This document shows positions 23,289 through 32,544 of a stretch of DNA of 64,000 nucleotides, in pieces. Position numbers and translations under genes: made by a program. Position 1 is the first letter of the stretch; each line of letters starts with the position of its first letter. The DNA is from Heliomicrobium gestii (GTDB lineage: Bacteria > Bacillota > Desulfitobacteriia > Heliobacteriales > Heliobacteriaceae), in NCBI RefSeq assembly GCF_009877435.1, contig NZ_WXEX01000014.1, forward strand, positions 1-64,000, given 5' to 3'. A model generated the notes under the pieces. That model did not search any database. It was given only the letters and a program-made list of their open reading frames with translations, and was not told the DNA's origin.

Positions 23289-25973
23289 CTAGGCGTTCCG
23301 GACAGCCGCTTGAGCCGCCGCCAAACGGGCGATGGGCACCCGGTAGGGGGAGCAGGAGACGAAGTTGAGGCCGATGAGGTGGCAGAACTCGATCGACGAG
23401 GGTTCGCCGCCATGTTCGCCGCAGATGCCGACGAGCAGGTCGGGACGAGTAGCCCGGCCTTTTTCCACGGCGATCTTCATCAAACTGCCCACACCTTCCC
23501 GATCAAGAACGACGAAGGGATTTTCGGCCAGCAATTTCCGGTCTGTGTAGATGCCGAGGAATTTCGATTCGGCGTCGTCGCGGGAGAAGCCGAAGGTGGT
23601 CTGGGTCAGGTCGTTGGTGCCGAAGGAGAAGAACTGGGCTTCTTTGGCTACCTGGTCAGCCGTCAGGGCCGCCCGGGGCACTTCGATCATGGTGCCGACG
23701 CTGTAGTCGAACTTGACGCCCGACTCGGTCATGACCGCTTCCGCCGTCTCTTCAACAACCTTGCGCAGGTAAGCCAGCTCTTTGACCTCGGCCACCAGCG
23801 GGATCTCAACCTCCGGCTCCACCTCGAAACCTTCGTTGACCAGTTGAACCACTGCTTGGAAGATGGCACGGGCCTGCATGGCATAAATTTCAGGGTAGGT
23901 GATCCCCAGACGGCAGCCGCGGTGGCCGAGCATGGGGTTGAACTCATGGAGAGCGCGAACCTTCTTCATCAAAATCTCTTTGGCGTTCAGTTCATCAAGC
24001 AGGGCCTCTTTGGCGTCGCCGGTTGCGGTCTCAATGGCGCAGCGCAGGCGCGTCGTCTCGACGAGCAAGTCTTCCAGGTTGGGCAGGAATTCATGGAGCG
24101 GCGGGTCAAGCAGGCGGATGCAGACAGGGAAACCAGCCATGGCCTTGAGGATGCCGTAGAAGTCGCCCTGTTGCATCGGCAGCAACTTCGACAGCGCCAC
24201 TTCCCGCTCTTCCAGTGATTGAGACAGGATCATCTCCTGCACGATGGGGAGACGCTCCTGGGCCATGAACATGTGCTCTGTCCGGGTGAGGCCGATACCG
24301 GCGGCGCCGAAGTTGCGGGCCATTTCCGCTTCTACCGGTTTGTCGGCGTTGGCGCGAACGCCCAGGGTGCGGATCTCGTCGGCCCAGTCAAGGAGTACAC
24401 GGAATTCCTTGGTCAGTTCCGGTTCGAGCATGGGCACGATGCCTTCGATAACCCGGCCTGTGGCGCCATCGATGGAGATGACGTCGCCCTTGCGGTAGGT
24501 CTTGATCCCGCCGTCGGCGGTGGCGACAGCGAATTCGCAGCGGTTGTAGTCGATGCGCAGGGCCTCACAGCCGCAGACGCAGGGTTTGCCCATCTGGCGG
24601 GCGACGACGGCGGCATGGGAGGTCATCCCGCCGCGGCTGGTCAGGATCCCCTGGGCTTGAACGATGCCATGGATATCATCGGGCGTCGTTTCCATGCGGA
24701 CCAGGATCACCTTTTCCCCTGCTTTGCCGAGGTCTTCCGCCTCATCGGCGTCAAAGACGACAGTGCCGGAAGCGGCGCCAGGGGAGGCCGGGAGGCCGTT
24801 GGCGATGATCGTCAGTTTGGCCGACGGGTCGATGCGGCGGTGCAGCAGTTGATCGAGGTGTTCCGGTTCAACGCGCAGGACAGCCTCTTCCTTGTTAATC
24901 AGGCCTTCCTGGACCATATCAACAGCGATTTTCACTGCAGCGGCGGCGGTGCGTTTGCCGTTACGGGTTTGCAGCATCCAGAGTTTGCCCCGTTCAATGG
25001 TGAACTCAATGTCCTGCATGTTGCGGTAGTGCCGCTCCAGGATGCCGCAGATCTCGACAAACTGGGTAAAGCAAGCGGGCAATTCTTCCTGCATGCGCGA
25101 GATATGTAGTGGTGTGCGAATGCCGGCAACGACGTCTTCGCCCTGGGCGTTGATCAGGTACTCGCCGTAAAGGGTCTTTTCCCCTGTCGACGGGTTGCGG
25201 GTGAAGGCCACACCGGTGCCACAGTCATTGCCCATGTTCCCGAAGACCATCGTCTGAACGTTGACGGCGGTTCCGAGGTTGTCGGGGATTTTATTGATCT
25301 TGCGGTAAACAATGGCGCGGTCATTGTTCCAGGAGGAGAAGACGGCCCGGATCGCCCCTTCCAGTTGATCCATGGGGTTTTGCGGGAAGGTTTGCCCGGT
25401 CGTGCGGCGGACCATGGTTTTATACTCTTCAATCAGGGCGCTCAGGCTTTCCACCGACAACTCGTTGTCATAACGAACACCCTGGCGTTCCCGGTAGTCT
25501 TCCAGGATATGTTCAAAATCAGCGTGGGAAGCGCCGAGGACCACGTCGGAGTACATCTGGATAAACCGGCGGTAGCAGTCAAGGGCAAAGCGCTCGTTTT
25601 GGGTTGCCTTGATCAACCCCTTGACAGTCTCGTCGTTCAGACCCAGGTTCAGGATCGTGTCCATCATGCCGGGCATGGAAAACACGGCGCCCGATCGAAC
25701 CGAAACGAGCAGGGGATTTTCGGCGTCGCCGAACATCTTGCCCAGTTTCGCTTCCACATTGGCCAGGGCGGACTTGACCTGGTCCATCAGCCCTTCGGGA
25801 AAATCTTTTCCGGATTCGTAATAGGCGTTGCAGGCCTCGGTGGTGATGGTGAGCCCCGGCGGCACAGGCAGGCCAATATTGGTCATCTCGGCCAGGTTGG
25901 CCCCTTTTCCGCCCAGCAGGGATTTCATTTCCGCTTTACCTTCTTCAAAGAGGTAGACCCATTTCTTAGACAT
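23289..25973 (-). CDS. ppdK: pyruvate, phosphate dikinase
   Basis: An 894-residue PPDK, full family length. The N-terminal ATP-grasp domain begins KWVYLFEEGKAEMKSLLGGKGANLAEM; the swivelling phospho-His domain has TSRGGMTSHAAVVARQMGK with the catalytic His near residue 453; the C-terminal TIM barrel has GIGLTRTEHMF, HEFNPMLGHRGCRLGI, MIEVPRAAL and FSFGTNDLTQTTFGF, and ends at VGICGEHGGEPSS with the proton-donor Cys. It interconverts ATP + phosphate + pyruvate and AMP + PPi + PEP in the cytosol. Its start overlaps the regulator gene by eight bases, so the two are co-translated. In autotrophic or organic-acid-using clostridia it makes PEP from pyruvate. Confidence 0.97.
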   Translation of the reverse strand: MSKKWVYLFEEGKAEMKSLLGGKGANLAEMTNIGLPVPPGLTITTEACNAYYESGKDFPEGLMDQVKSALANVEAKLGKMFGDAENPLLVSVRSGAVFSMPGMMDTILNLGLNDETVKGLIKATQNERFALDCYRRFIQMYSDVVLGASHADFEHILEDYRERQGVRYDNELSVESLSALIEEYKTMVRRTTGQTFPQNPMDQLEGAIRAVFSSWNNDRAIVYRKINKIPDNLGTAVNVQTMVFGNMGNDCGTGVAFTRNPSTGEKTLYGEYLINAQGEDVVAGIRTPLHISRMQEELPACFTQFVEICGILERHYRNMQDIEFTIERGKLWMLQTRNGKRTAAAAVKIAVDMVQEGLINKEEAVLRVEPEHLDQLLHRRIDPSAKLTIIANGLPASPGAASGTVVFDADEAEDLGKAGEKVILVRMETTPDDIHGIVQAQGILTSRGGMTSHAAVVARQMGKPCVCGCEALRIDYNRCEFAVATADGGIKTYRKGDVISIDGATGRVIEGIVPMLEPELTKEFRVLLDWADEIRTLGVRANADKPVEAEMARNFGAAGIGLTRTEHMFMAQERLPIVQEMILSQSLEEREVALSKLLPMQQGDFYGILKAMAGFPVCIRLLDPPLHEFLPNLEDLLVETTRLRCAIETATGDAKEALLDELNAKEILMKKVRALHEFNPMLGHRGCRLGITYPEIYAMQARAIFQAVVQLVNEGFEVEPEVEIPLVAEVKELAYLRKVVEETAEAVMTESGVKFDYSVGTMIEVPRAALTADQVAKEAQFFSFGTNDLTQTTFGFSRDDAESKFLGIYTDRKLLAENPFVVLDREGVGSLMKIAVEKGRATRPDLLVGICGEHGGEPSSIEFCHLIGLNFVSCSPYRVPIARLAAAQAAVRNA

Positions 25974-26760
25974 TCCGTTCCCCCCGGTAATAATATTCCA
26001 ACACTCGAGCGGCCGTTTCCTCGACCGCTTTGTTGGTCACATCGATGATGGGACAACCGACACGTTTCATGATGCTGTCGGCATACTCCAGTTCCTGCAA
26101 GATACGCTGGTGGCTGGCGTAATCGGCGTTGCCGGCCAGGCCAAGGGCGCGTAAACGCTCCGTCCGGATGCCGTTGAGCAATTGCGGAGAGATCGTCAGG
26201 CCCACCACCTTGCGGCGCGGCAGTTGGAAGAGTTCTTCCGGCGGCGCCACCTCAGGCACGAGGGGGACGTTCGCCGCTTTGATCCGTTTATGAGCCAAGT
26301 ACATGCAAACTGGCGTCTTGGATGTGCGCGACACGCCGATCAGGATCATATCGGCATGCAGGATCCCGCGGGGATCCTTCCCGTCGTCATATTTGACAGC
26401 AAACTCAATGGCTTCAACCTTGCGGAAATACTGCTCATCCAACTGATGGAGCAATCCCGGTTTTTGCGCCGGCTTTAAGTTCGTCAGTTTCTGCAACCGT
26501 TCAATCGTCGGTCCCAGCACATCGATCGTCGGGATTTGGCGCTCCTGGGCCAATCGCAACAGGGCCTCCCGTTGTTCGTCGATGACAAGCGTATAGGCGA
26601 TGATGCTGCGGTGTGCGGCCGCTTCTTCAATGATGTCCTCGATATGGCTCTGATCCAACACATAGGGCACTCGCTTGATCTCAAAGCCATGGCCGTCAAA
26701 CTGGCTGGCAGCGGCGCGAACGACAAATTCAGCCGTTTCACCGATGGAATCGGAGACCAC
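25966..26760 (-). CDS. PPDK/PEP synthase regulatory protein (bifunctional kinase/pyrophosphorylase, DUF299)
   Basis: The 264-residue frame has the family's P-loop-like GVSRTSKTP (residues 142-150), VSDSIGETAEFVV at the start, YTLVIDEQREALL and a C-terminal PIIDVTNKAVEETAARVLEYY. The enzyme inactivates PPDK with ADP by phosphorylating a Thr next to the catalytic His and reverses this with phosphate. The start is abnormal: GTG 26760 has no ribosome binding site, and the expected preceding residues (GGKPVIY) are coded just upstream but one base out of frame at 26758-26763, behind a perfect AAGGAGG near 26810. A one-base insertion or sequencing error is likely. It lies between ccpN and ppdK. Confidence 0.9.
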   Translation of the reverse strand: MVSDSIGETAEFVVRAAASQFDGHGFEIKRVPYVLDQSHIEDIIEEAAAHRSIIAYTLVIDEQREALLRLAQERQIPTIDVLGPTIERLQKLTNLKPAQKPGLLHQLDEQYFRKVEAIEFAVKYDDGKDPRGILHADMILIGVSRTSKTPVCMYLAHKRIKAANVPLVPEVAPPEELFQLPRRKVVGLTISPQLLNGIRTERLRALGLAGNADYASHQRILQELEYADSIMKRVGCPIIDVTNKAVEETAARVLEYYYRGERNV

Positions 26761-26844
26761 GTAGATTACCGGTTTCCCACCATCCGTGCTAACGATACGC
26801 TTTCCCTCCTTGGTACCCCGAAGCGCATGAGCCTCCGCCCCGGT

Positions 26845-27486
26845 TTACAATTCGTCGTTCCCAAGTTCTACGAAGAAGCGAGTGATGTTCGTTTTCGTCA
26901 ATCGTCCAACCACTTCCAGCCGTTCCTGTCCATTGGGCTGGACAAAGGTGCGAACGACAGGCAGGGCGTCGATTTGGTGGGCGATCAACCGTTTGGCGGC
27001 GAGGTAGACCGTGTCATCGGGCGTGACGGTGATGATGTTCGGCATGCGGGTCATCACCATCCCGATGGGCATCTTGTGCACATCGCCGCCGCTGATGGCG
27101 ATCTTCAGGAGATCTTTGCGGGAGACGACGCCGGAAAGGCAGCCATCGGCATCCACCACGGAAAGGGTTCCCACATCCTCTGTAAACATGGTGACAACGG
27201 CATCATACACACTGGCCGTTTCACGCGCTACGACAGGCAGGGATTTGATGTCCTTGACGCGCAGCTTGCTGATGGCGCGAGCCACGAGGGTATTCCCCGA
27301 TCGGCCGTTGTAATAATAGCCTACCCGGGGACGCGCCTCCAGGATTCCCGACATGGTAAGGATTGCGAGATCGGGCCGCAATGTCGCACGGGTCAGTTCC
27401 AACCGATCGGCGATCTGTTCCCCTGTGATGGGCCCTTTCTCTTTAACGATCTGCACGATCTTGACCTGGCGTTCAGAGAGTTCGAT
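26845..27486 (-). CDS. ccpN: CcpN-like repressor (HTH + two CBS domains); start anomalous
   Basis: About 213 residues. The N-terminal HTH (IVKEKGPITGEQIADRLELTRATLRPDLAIL) is nearly identical in pattern to B. subtilis CcpN, followed by GYYYNGR and two CBS motifs (about residues 80-140 and 145-205: AVVTMFTEDVGTLSVVDADG, MPNIITVTPDDTV). CcpN represses gluconeogenic genes and senses ATP/ADP. The first standard start (GTG 27456) would cut off IELSERQVKI, which is conserved; the frame goes on to ATC 27486. An ATG lies one base out of frame at 27490-27488, so a T at 27487 looks inserted, or ATC is the start. AAGGTGG is close upstream. It precedes ppsR and ppdK, which suggests shared control of PEP formation. 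Confidence 0.9.
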   Translation of the reverse strand: MELSERQVKIVQIVKEKGPITGEQIADRLELTRATLRPDLAILTMSGILEARPRVGYYYNGRSGNTLVARAISKLRVKDIKSLPVVARETASVYDAVVTMFTEDVGTLSVVDADGCLSGVVSRKDLLKIAISGGDVHKMPIGMVMTRMPNIITVTPDDTVYLAAKRLIAHQIDALPVVRTFVQPNGQERLEVVGRLTKTNITRFFVELGNDEL

Positions 27487-27632
27487 ACATCGTCACCACC
27501 TTGCCGTCCTCGCCCACAGTTTACAATTATGTCATACTAAATGCTTTGATGACCAAAATGATATATACTATATCGACCACTAATTTTCCTGCTGAAGAGA
27601 CAGATTTTTTGTACTATGCGGATACATTTCGC

Positions 27633-27667
27633 AAAAAAGAGGGCGCCTGGTTGGCGGCCCTCTTTTT
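27633..27667 (-). terminator. intrinsic terminator of glyQ-glyS
   Basis: On the minus strand AAAAAGAGGGC-GCC pairs with GGC-GCCCTCTTTTT around a 5-base loop, 33 bases after the glyS stop and before ccpN. T runs flank both sides. Confidence 0.85.
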
Positions 27668-27699
27668 AGGGTTTCACTGCTATCGAGTTTTGATGCCTG

Positions 27700-29775
27700 T
27701 CAATCGACAAGCTTGCTCAGGTCGGCCACACCCCGGGTCAGTCCGATGACACCGTTGAGGAGGGCAAGGCGGTTTTCCCGGATCGCCACATCTTCAGCCA
27801 TGACCATCACCGCGTCAAAGAAGGCGTCGACAGCCGGACGCAAGGCGGCCACCGCTTCGAGGACAGCGCCGTAATCGCCGCCGGCCTGCCGGACCTTCGC
27901 CTGGGCCGCTTGCAACGCCCTGTAGAGGCCTCCTTCTGTGGCTTCTTCGAAGAGATCGGCGCGAATCGCGCCATGGCCGCCTTTTTTGGCCAGGTTGGCC
28001 GCCCGGGTATAGGCCGTGATCAGCGCTGCGAAGGCGTCGGCCTGGCGGAAGGTGGACAGGGCTTTGGCCCGCTTCAGCGCCTCAGCCGGTTGATCGAAGC
28101 CCTCAGCCAGCACAGCATCGATGGTGTCGTAGCGGACGCCCTCCTCCCCGAGAAGGTGGCGAAGGCGCTGGCGGAAGAACTCCCCTAGATCCTTTTGCGT
28201 CTCCTCCAGGCTCCGCGTCGGCCGGCCGGCGGCGGCATAGAGGCTGTAGGCCTTCTCGATCACCGCCGACAGGGAAAGGGGCAGGTCGCCGCGCATGATG
28301 ATCTGGCAGACACCTTGCGCCTGCCGGCGCAATGCGTAGGGATCCTGAGAACCTGTCGGGATGATGCCGATGGAGAAACAGCCGACGATGGCGTCCATTT
28401 TATCGGCCAGGGCGACCAGCGTTCCTTCCGTGCTGGCGGGAACATCGTCGCCGGAGAAACGGGGCTGGTAGTGTTCTCGAATGGCCTGGGCCACTTGGGG
28501 CGCCTCGCCCGATAAGAGGGCATACCGTTCTCCCATGATCCCTTGCAGTTCTGGAAACTCGTAGACCATGTGGGTGACCAGGTCGGCCTTGGCCAATTCG
28601 GCAGCCCGCAAAGCGCGATCCCGCAATTCTGAGGAGACCTTCAGGTTGTCGGCCAGAAAACCGGTGAGCGCCTGTTCTCGTTCCACCCGCTCATAGACGG
28701 TGCCCAGGCTTTCCTGGAAGACGATCTTCTTCAGCTTCTCTCGCTGCGCGGACAAGGGGGTCTTCTGGTCTTCGGCATAAAAGAAAGCGGCGTCGGCGAG
28801 GCGCGCCCGCAACACCTTCTCGTTGCCGGCTCGGACGACGGCGATGTGTTCCGCAGTGCCGTTGCGGACAGTGATGAATTTGGGAAGCAATCCGCCGGAG
28901 GGTTTTTTCACGGGGAAGTAGCGTTGGTGCTCCTTCATCGGCGTGATCAGCACGTCTTCAGGGAGGTGCATGTAATCGGCGTTCACTTGACCGCAAAGTG
29001 CCGTCGGATACTCGACGAGATAAGTGATCTCGTTGAGCAAGCCCTCATCCTCAGCGACCAGGCCGCCCTCCGCCGCGGCAAGCTCGGTGATCTGCTTCCA
29101 GATCAAGTCCTTGCGCTTTTGCGGATCGGCGATGACATAGGCAGCTTCCATGCGCTCCAGGTATTCGGACGGTTCGTTGAGCACCAAGGGCCCGCCGCTG
29201 AGAAAACGGTGACCATAGGTGATCCGGCCGGCCTGAACCCCTTCGATCTCGATAGGAACGATCTCTGCGCCGTAAAGGGCGACGATCCACCGGATGGGCC
29301 GGGCAAAGCGCGTCTCGCCCCAGGCCCAACGCATCGGTTTCGGGAAGGAAAGGCTGCCGATCCAGCTTTTCAGCAGCTGGGGCAGCACCTCCTCGGCAGG
29401 GCGGCCGCTTTCGGTGCGGAGCGCATACAGGTAGGGCACCCCGGCCACATCGCGTGTCACCAGCGCCGAAACGTCTACGCCCTGGGAGCGGGCAAAACCC
29501 TGGGCAGCCTTTGTGGGGTTGCCCTCTTTGTCAAAACCGGCTTTGACGGCCGGACCTTTTACCTCAAGGCGCAGGTCTTGCTGTTGCGGCGTCACCTCTG
29601 TTACGTAAAGGGTGAGGCGCCGCGGGGTGCCATAGGTTTCGATGGCGCCGAAGCCCAGGCGGGCTTCCTGGAGACCCTTTTCCGCCAGTTCCCGCAGTTG
29701 GGCCAGGGCGGGGGGCATGAATTTCGCCGGGATTTCTTCTGTTCCGATTTCTAACAACAGATCGCGAGTATCCAC
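27700..29775 (-). CDS. glyS: glycyl-tRNA synthetase beta subunit
   Basis: About 691 residues, usual for the beta chain of the alpha2beta2 glycyl-tRNA synthetase. It starts DTRDLLLEIGTEEIPAKFMPPA; the central HD-like region has DLVTHMVYEFPELQGIMGERYA, GIIPTGSQDPYALRRQAQGV is the family signature, and the C-terminal anticodon-binding domain ends FFDAVMVMAEDVAIRENRLALL. GTG 29775 is chosen because GAGGAGG is seven bases ahead; 12 residues more would reach 29811. It follows glyQ by 54 bases in one operon and is followed by a terminator. Confidence 0.97.
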   Translation of the reverse strand: MDTRDLLLEIGTEEIPAKFMPPALAQLRELAEKGLQEARLGFGAIETYGTPRRLTLYVTEVTPQQQDLRLEVKGPAVKAGFDKEGNPTKAAQGFARSQGVDVSALVTRDVAGVPYLYALRTESGRPAEEVLPQLLKSWIGSLSFPKPMRWAWGETRFARPIRWIVALYGAEIVPIEIEGVQAGRITYGHRFLSGGPLVLNEPSEYLERMEAAYVIADPQKRKDLIWKQITELAAAEGGLVAEDEGLLNEITYLVEYPTALCGQVNADYMHLPEDVLITPMKEHQRYFPVKKPSGGLLPKFITVRNGTAEHIAVVRAGNEKVLRARLADAAFFYAEDQKTPLSAQREKLKKIVFQESLGTVYERVEREQALTGFLADNLKVSSELRDRALRAAELAKADLVTHMVYEFPELQGIMGERYALLSGEAPQVAQAIREHYQPRFSGDDVPASTEGTLVALADKMDAIVGCFSIGIIPTGSQDPYALRRQAQGVCQIIMRGDLPLSLSAVIEKAYSLYAAAGRPTRSLEETQKDLGEFFRQRLRHLLGEEGVRYDTIDAVLAEGFDQPAEALKRAKALSTFRQADAFAALITAYTRAANLAKKGGHGAIRADLFEEATEGGLYRALQAAQAKVRQAGGDYGAVLEAVAALRPAVDAFFDAVMVMAEDVAIRENRLALLNGVIGLTRGVADLSKLVD

Positions 29776-29829
29776 GCGTCTACCTCCTCTAGTTTCCAAG
29801 GGACTAAGCAAGAACCGGCACGGCGTCCT

Positions 29830-30750
29830 CTATTCTCCTGCTTTCGCCTGATCGAGACCCAGCCGCTGGCGGAGCGCCGGATCCTTGATCAGGGGATAAC
29901 CGAGACGCTCCCGCTGTTTCACATAGCCCTGGGCGCAGACACGGGCCAGGTGGCGCACACGGGCGATAAAGCCGGTCCGTTCCGTGACTGAGATGGCTCC
30001 CCTGGCGTCGAGGAGGTTGAAGGTGTGAGAACACTTGAGCACATAATCGTAGGCGGGCTGCACGAGCCCTTTTTCAATGACCCGCAGCGCCTCTTTTTCA
30101 TACATATCGAAGAAGGTAAAGAGCGCCTCCGTATCGGCCACTTCAAAGTTGTAGTGGGAGTAATCCACTTCCCCCTGGTGATGGACGTCGCCGTAGCTGA
30201 CGCCATCGACCCATTCGATGTCGTAGACAGAGTCTTTCTGTTGAATAAACATGGCGATCCGTTCGATGCCATAGGTGATTTCGGCGCAGACAGGCCGGCA
30301 GTCGATGCCGCCGCACTGCTGGAAGTAGGTGAACTGGGTCACCTCCATGCCATCGAGCCAGACTTCCCAACCGAGGCCCCAGGCGCCGAGGGTGGGCGAT
30401 TCCCAGTTGTCCTCGACGAAACGGATATCGTGTTTGAGCGGATCGATGCCCAGGCGGCGCAGGCTGTCCAGGTACATCTCCAGGACATCGTCGGGCGAGG
30501 GTTTCAGGATGACCTGGTACTGGTAGTAGTGCTGCAGACGGTTCGGGTTTTCGCCATAACGCCCATCGGTGGGACGGCGCGAAGGCTCCACATAGGCCAC
30601 ATTCCAGGGCTCCGGCCCGAGGGCGCGCAGGAAGGTCGCCGGGTTCATCGTGCCGGCGCCTTTTTCCACGTCATAGGGTTGTTGAATAATGCAACCCTGT
30701 TCCCCCCAAAACTGGTTCAGCGCCAGAATGATCTCTTGAAAATTCACGGT
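29830..30750 (-). CDS. glyQ: glycyl-tRNA synthetase alpha subunit
   Basis: 306 residues, the catalytic class II core: [25 protein letters not shown] at the start, [39 protein letters not shown], and [20 protein letters not shown]. It forms glycyl-adenylate and, with GlyS, glycyl-tRNA. GTG 30750 lies 10 bases after AAGGAGG and gives the normal N-terminus; the frame to 30783 adds 11 atypical residues. No T-box leader is recognisable in the 300 bases upstream. Confidence 0.97.
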   Translation of the reverse strand, partial: TVNFQEIILALNQFWGEQGCIIQQPYDVEKGAGTMNPATFLRALGPEPWNVAYVEPSRRPTDGRYGENPNRLQHYYQYQVILKPSPDDVLEMYLDSLRRLGIDPLKHDIRFVEDNWESPTLGAWGLGWEVWLDGMEVTQFTYFQQCGGIDCRPVCAEITYGIERIAMFIQQKDSVYDIEWVDGVSYGDVHHQGEVDYSHYNFEVADTEALFTFFDMYEKEALRVIEKGLVQPAYDYVLKCSHTFNLLDARGAISVTERTGFIARVRHLARVCAQGYVKQRERLGYPLIKDPALRQRLGLDQAKAGE

Positions 30751-30965
30751 CAAGCGTCCTCCTTCATCATGGGTGAGGTCCATTTATCGCTGCTTATGAG
30801 TCACATCTATCGAACCATCGCCGCCCCCATTCCGAGTAATCAAACACAATTTTAACACAAAAAGACCAAAATTACGAAACCGCGGGGGCAACCAGAAGGC
30901 TGTTTTTTATCGAGTCGGCAGGAAATTTTAACAATCAACAGAAAGTGTAAAATTAGACCTTCTGA

Positions 30966-30994
30966 TTGAATAAATACCTTCCCTCCGGTATAAT
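30966..30994 (+). promoter_or_regulatory. sigma-A promoter of the uncharacterised gene at 31054
   Basis: TTGAAT (30966-30971) and a perfect TATAAT (30989-30994) stand exactly 17 bases apart, about 60 bases before the start codon. The rest of the 30784-31053 spacer shows no other clear signal. Confidence 0.85.
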
Positions 30995-31053
30995 CATTTA
31001 GTGCCAATAAATGCCATGGACGGTTTGTCAACTTGGGGAAAGGAGCGAATCTT

Positions 31054-32397
31054 ATGTCAGTTGCCGTTTTTCTGGCGCCGACAGCTTTTGACGCCTTTCA
31101 GATTGTTGAAGAGATGCACCTTGCCGGGCTCCCTGTGGCGACGGTAAAAGCTGAGTATGGCTCCACTGTTGTGGAAGGCAGGGACGCACCGACGCTAGCC
31201 ACCCGCACCGGCGCCTATGCCGGCCGTCCCACGCCATGCATCGCTGAATTGGATCCCCTAGCGAAAGGGACCATCGTCATCTCGCGGCTTGATGTGGATA
31301 CGATCGGCGCATGTCTTGCCTTGATGGGGCAGAAGCCGGATGATGAAAACTTCTGGGCCGGCGCAGCCTATCTGCAGGTGCGCGGGCCCCACCGGGCCGG
31401 CGACCTTCCCGAGCAGGTGCGCGAGCAGTTGGACGCCTGGTCTTCCTGGTCGGAAGCCCATCTCCCCCTGGGCCCTTTTCGGAGAACCATCGATGTAACG
31501 GCCCACGTTGTCAAAGCCGGCGAAGCCATCGAAGCCATTTTGAAGGGGGATCGGGAACTGCTTACTGCCGGGCAGTTGTGGTCTGCCGGACATGATGCCG
31601 TTTCGGAGACCCGGCTGGTCGATGAAAGCCCCCTGGTTCGTGTCTTTGTCACCGAGGGGCCGCGTTGCTCCGCCGCCTATTATTCCCCCCGGTTAGGCCG
31701 GATCGTGCCGGCCACGGTGGTCCTCGACTCTCGGCAAGGGACGATCACCATCGCCTGTGAGGGCGGTCAGTTTGACGCGCGCTCCCTTGTTCGTGATCTC
31801 TGGGGACCCGGCGCCGGCGGCCGTCCCGGCATCGCCGAAAGTCCGCGCGATCGCCGGATGGGTCTTCCCGACCTGATCAAGGCCGTCAATATGGTGGGCA
31901 AGGCCGTCGAGGCCAGTTGGGCTGACAATGAGCCCTTGCCGCTGGATCCAGAAACGCCGGCTGAACTGGCCTTTATCGCCGTCGATTCTGTCGGTGGTTT
32001 GAAAATCGGCGAACCGGTGTTGGCCACCTTTCCCTTCTGGAAGGACGGCGCCATTACGGTGCGCGCTCTCTCGGGCGGTTCTCCCGTTCTTGTCCCCGGC
32101 GGCGCCGTTTTTCCGGCTTATCCGGGATTCTGGCTCCGCATCGAGGAGCGTGCCGAAGAGCCGGATGCAGCGGTGATTCGCGGGCGCGTCTTCGGACCCA
32201 AGGATGCCGAGGATGCCCTGACGCCTTTCATTCCGGGGGAAGGGATCAAGCACAATGGTTGGGCTCTCTCCCCTGATCCGCAGCGTCCCTTTGTCTATTG
32301 TTCTCCCTGGTTGCCGGCGGGAGACGGCAACGGCGTGATTCGCTGCGCCGCTGTGCAGCTGCTTTCGACAGAGGCCTACCTGAAAGCAATCCATTAA
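31054..32397 (+). CDS. uncharacterised protein, possibly a degenerate DHH/DHHA1-type phosphoesterase
   Basis: A 447-residue soluble protein. ATG 31054 follows AAAGGAG by about 8 bases. Residues 1-290 look like one unit: SRLDVDTIGACLAL (about 80-95) resembles the Asp-rich motif of DHH phosphoesterases, and a strand-rich part ending in ARSLVRDLWGPGAGGRPGIA (about 240-260) resembles the DHHA1 end, where GGGHxxAxG is usual, but the key His is replaced by Arg. The last 130 residues (EPVLATFPFWKDGAITVRAL to YLKAIH) form a separate beta-rich region of no family I know. It has its own promoter and terminator and no operon partner. The DHH link is a guess; the gene itself is sound. Confidence 0.8.
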   Translation: MSVAVFLAPTAFDAFQIVEEMHLAGLPVATVKAEYGSTVVEGRDAPTLATRTGAYAGRPTPCIAELDPLAKGTIVISRLDVDTIGACLALMGQKPDDENFWAGAAYLQVRGPHRAGDLPEQVREQLDAWSSWSEAHLPLGPFRRTIDVTAHVVKAGEAIEAILKGDRELLTAGQLWSAGHDAVSETRLVDESPLVRVFVTEGPRCSAAYYSPRLGRIVPATVVLDSRQGTITIACEGGQFDARSLVRDLWGPGAGGRPGIAESPRDRRMGLPDLIKAVNMVGKAVEASWADNEPLPLDPETPAELAFIAVDSVGGLKIGEPVLATFPFWKDGAITVRALSGGSPVLVPGGAVFPAYPGFWLRIEERAEEPDAAVIRGRVFGPKDAEDALTPFIPGEGIKHNGWALSPDPQRPFVYCSPWLPAGDGNGVIRCAAVQLLSTEAYLKAIH

Positions 32398-32500
32398 GGG
32401 GCGCCCGTTGGCCTCGTTCGATCAGATTTTGTGGGAGAATCGCTTTTACCATAGGACTTGGATCGGTCTTAGCCGTCTGCGCCATGAGCGAAACGCCAAG

Positions 32501-32544
32501 AGAGCCCAGCGAGTCGTCTTCAGAGAGGACTCCTGGGCTCTTTT
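32501..32544 (+). terminator. intrinsic terminator of the gene at 31054
   Basis: AGAGCCCAG-C-GAGTC (32501-32515) pairs with GACTC-CTGGGCTCT (32528-32541), then TTTT. It lies about 100 bases after the stop; its right arm is inside the 3' end of recO on the other strand. Confidence 0.75.

Noticed and set aside
23226-25109. Two long plus-strand frames opposite ppdK
   Set aside because: They mirror the ppdK coding frame and have no motif or start signal.
30751-31050. Possible T-box leader upstream of glyQ
   Set aside because: No T-box core (GGGTGGNACCGCG-like) or terminator could be found on the minus strand.
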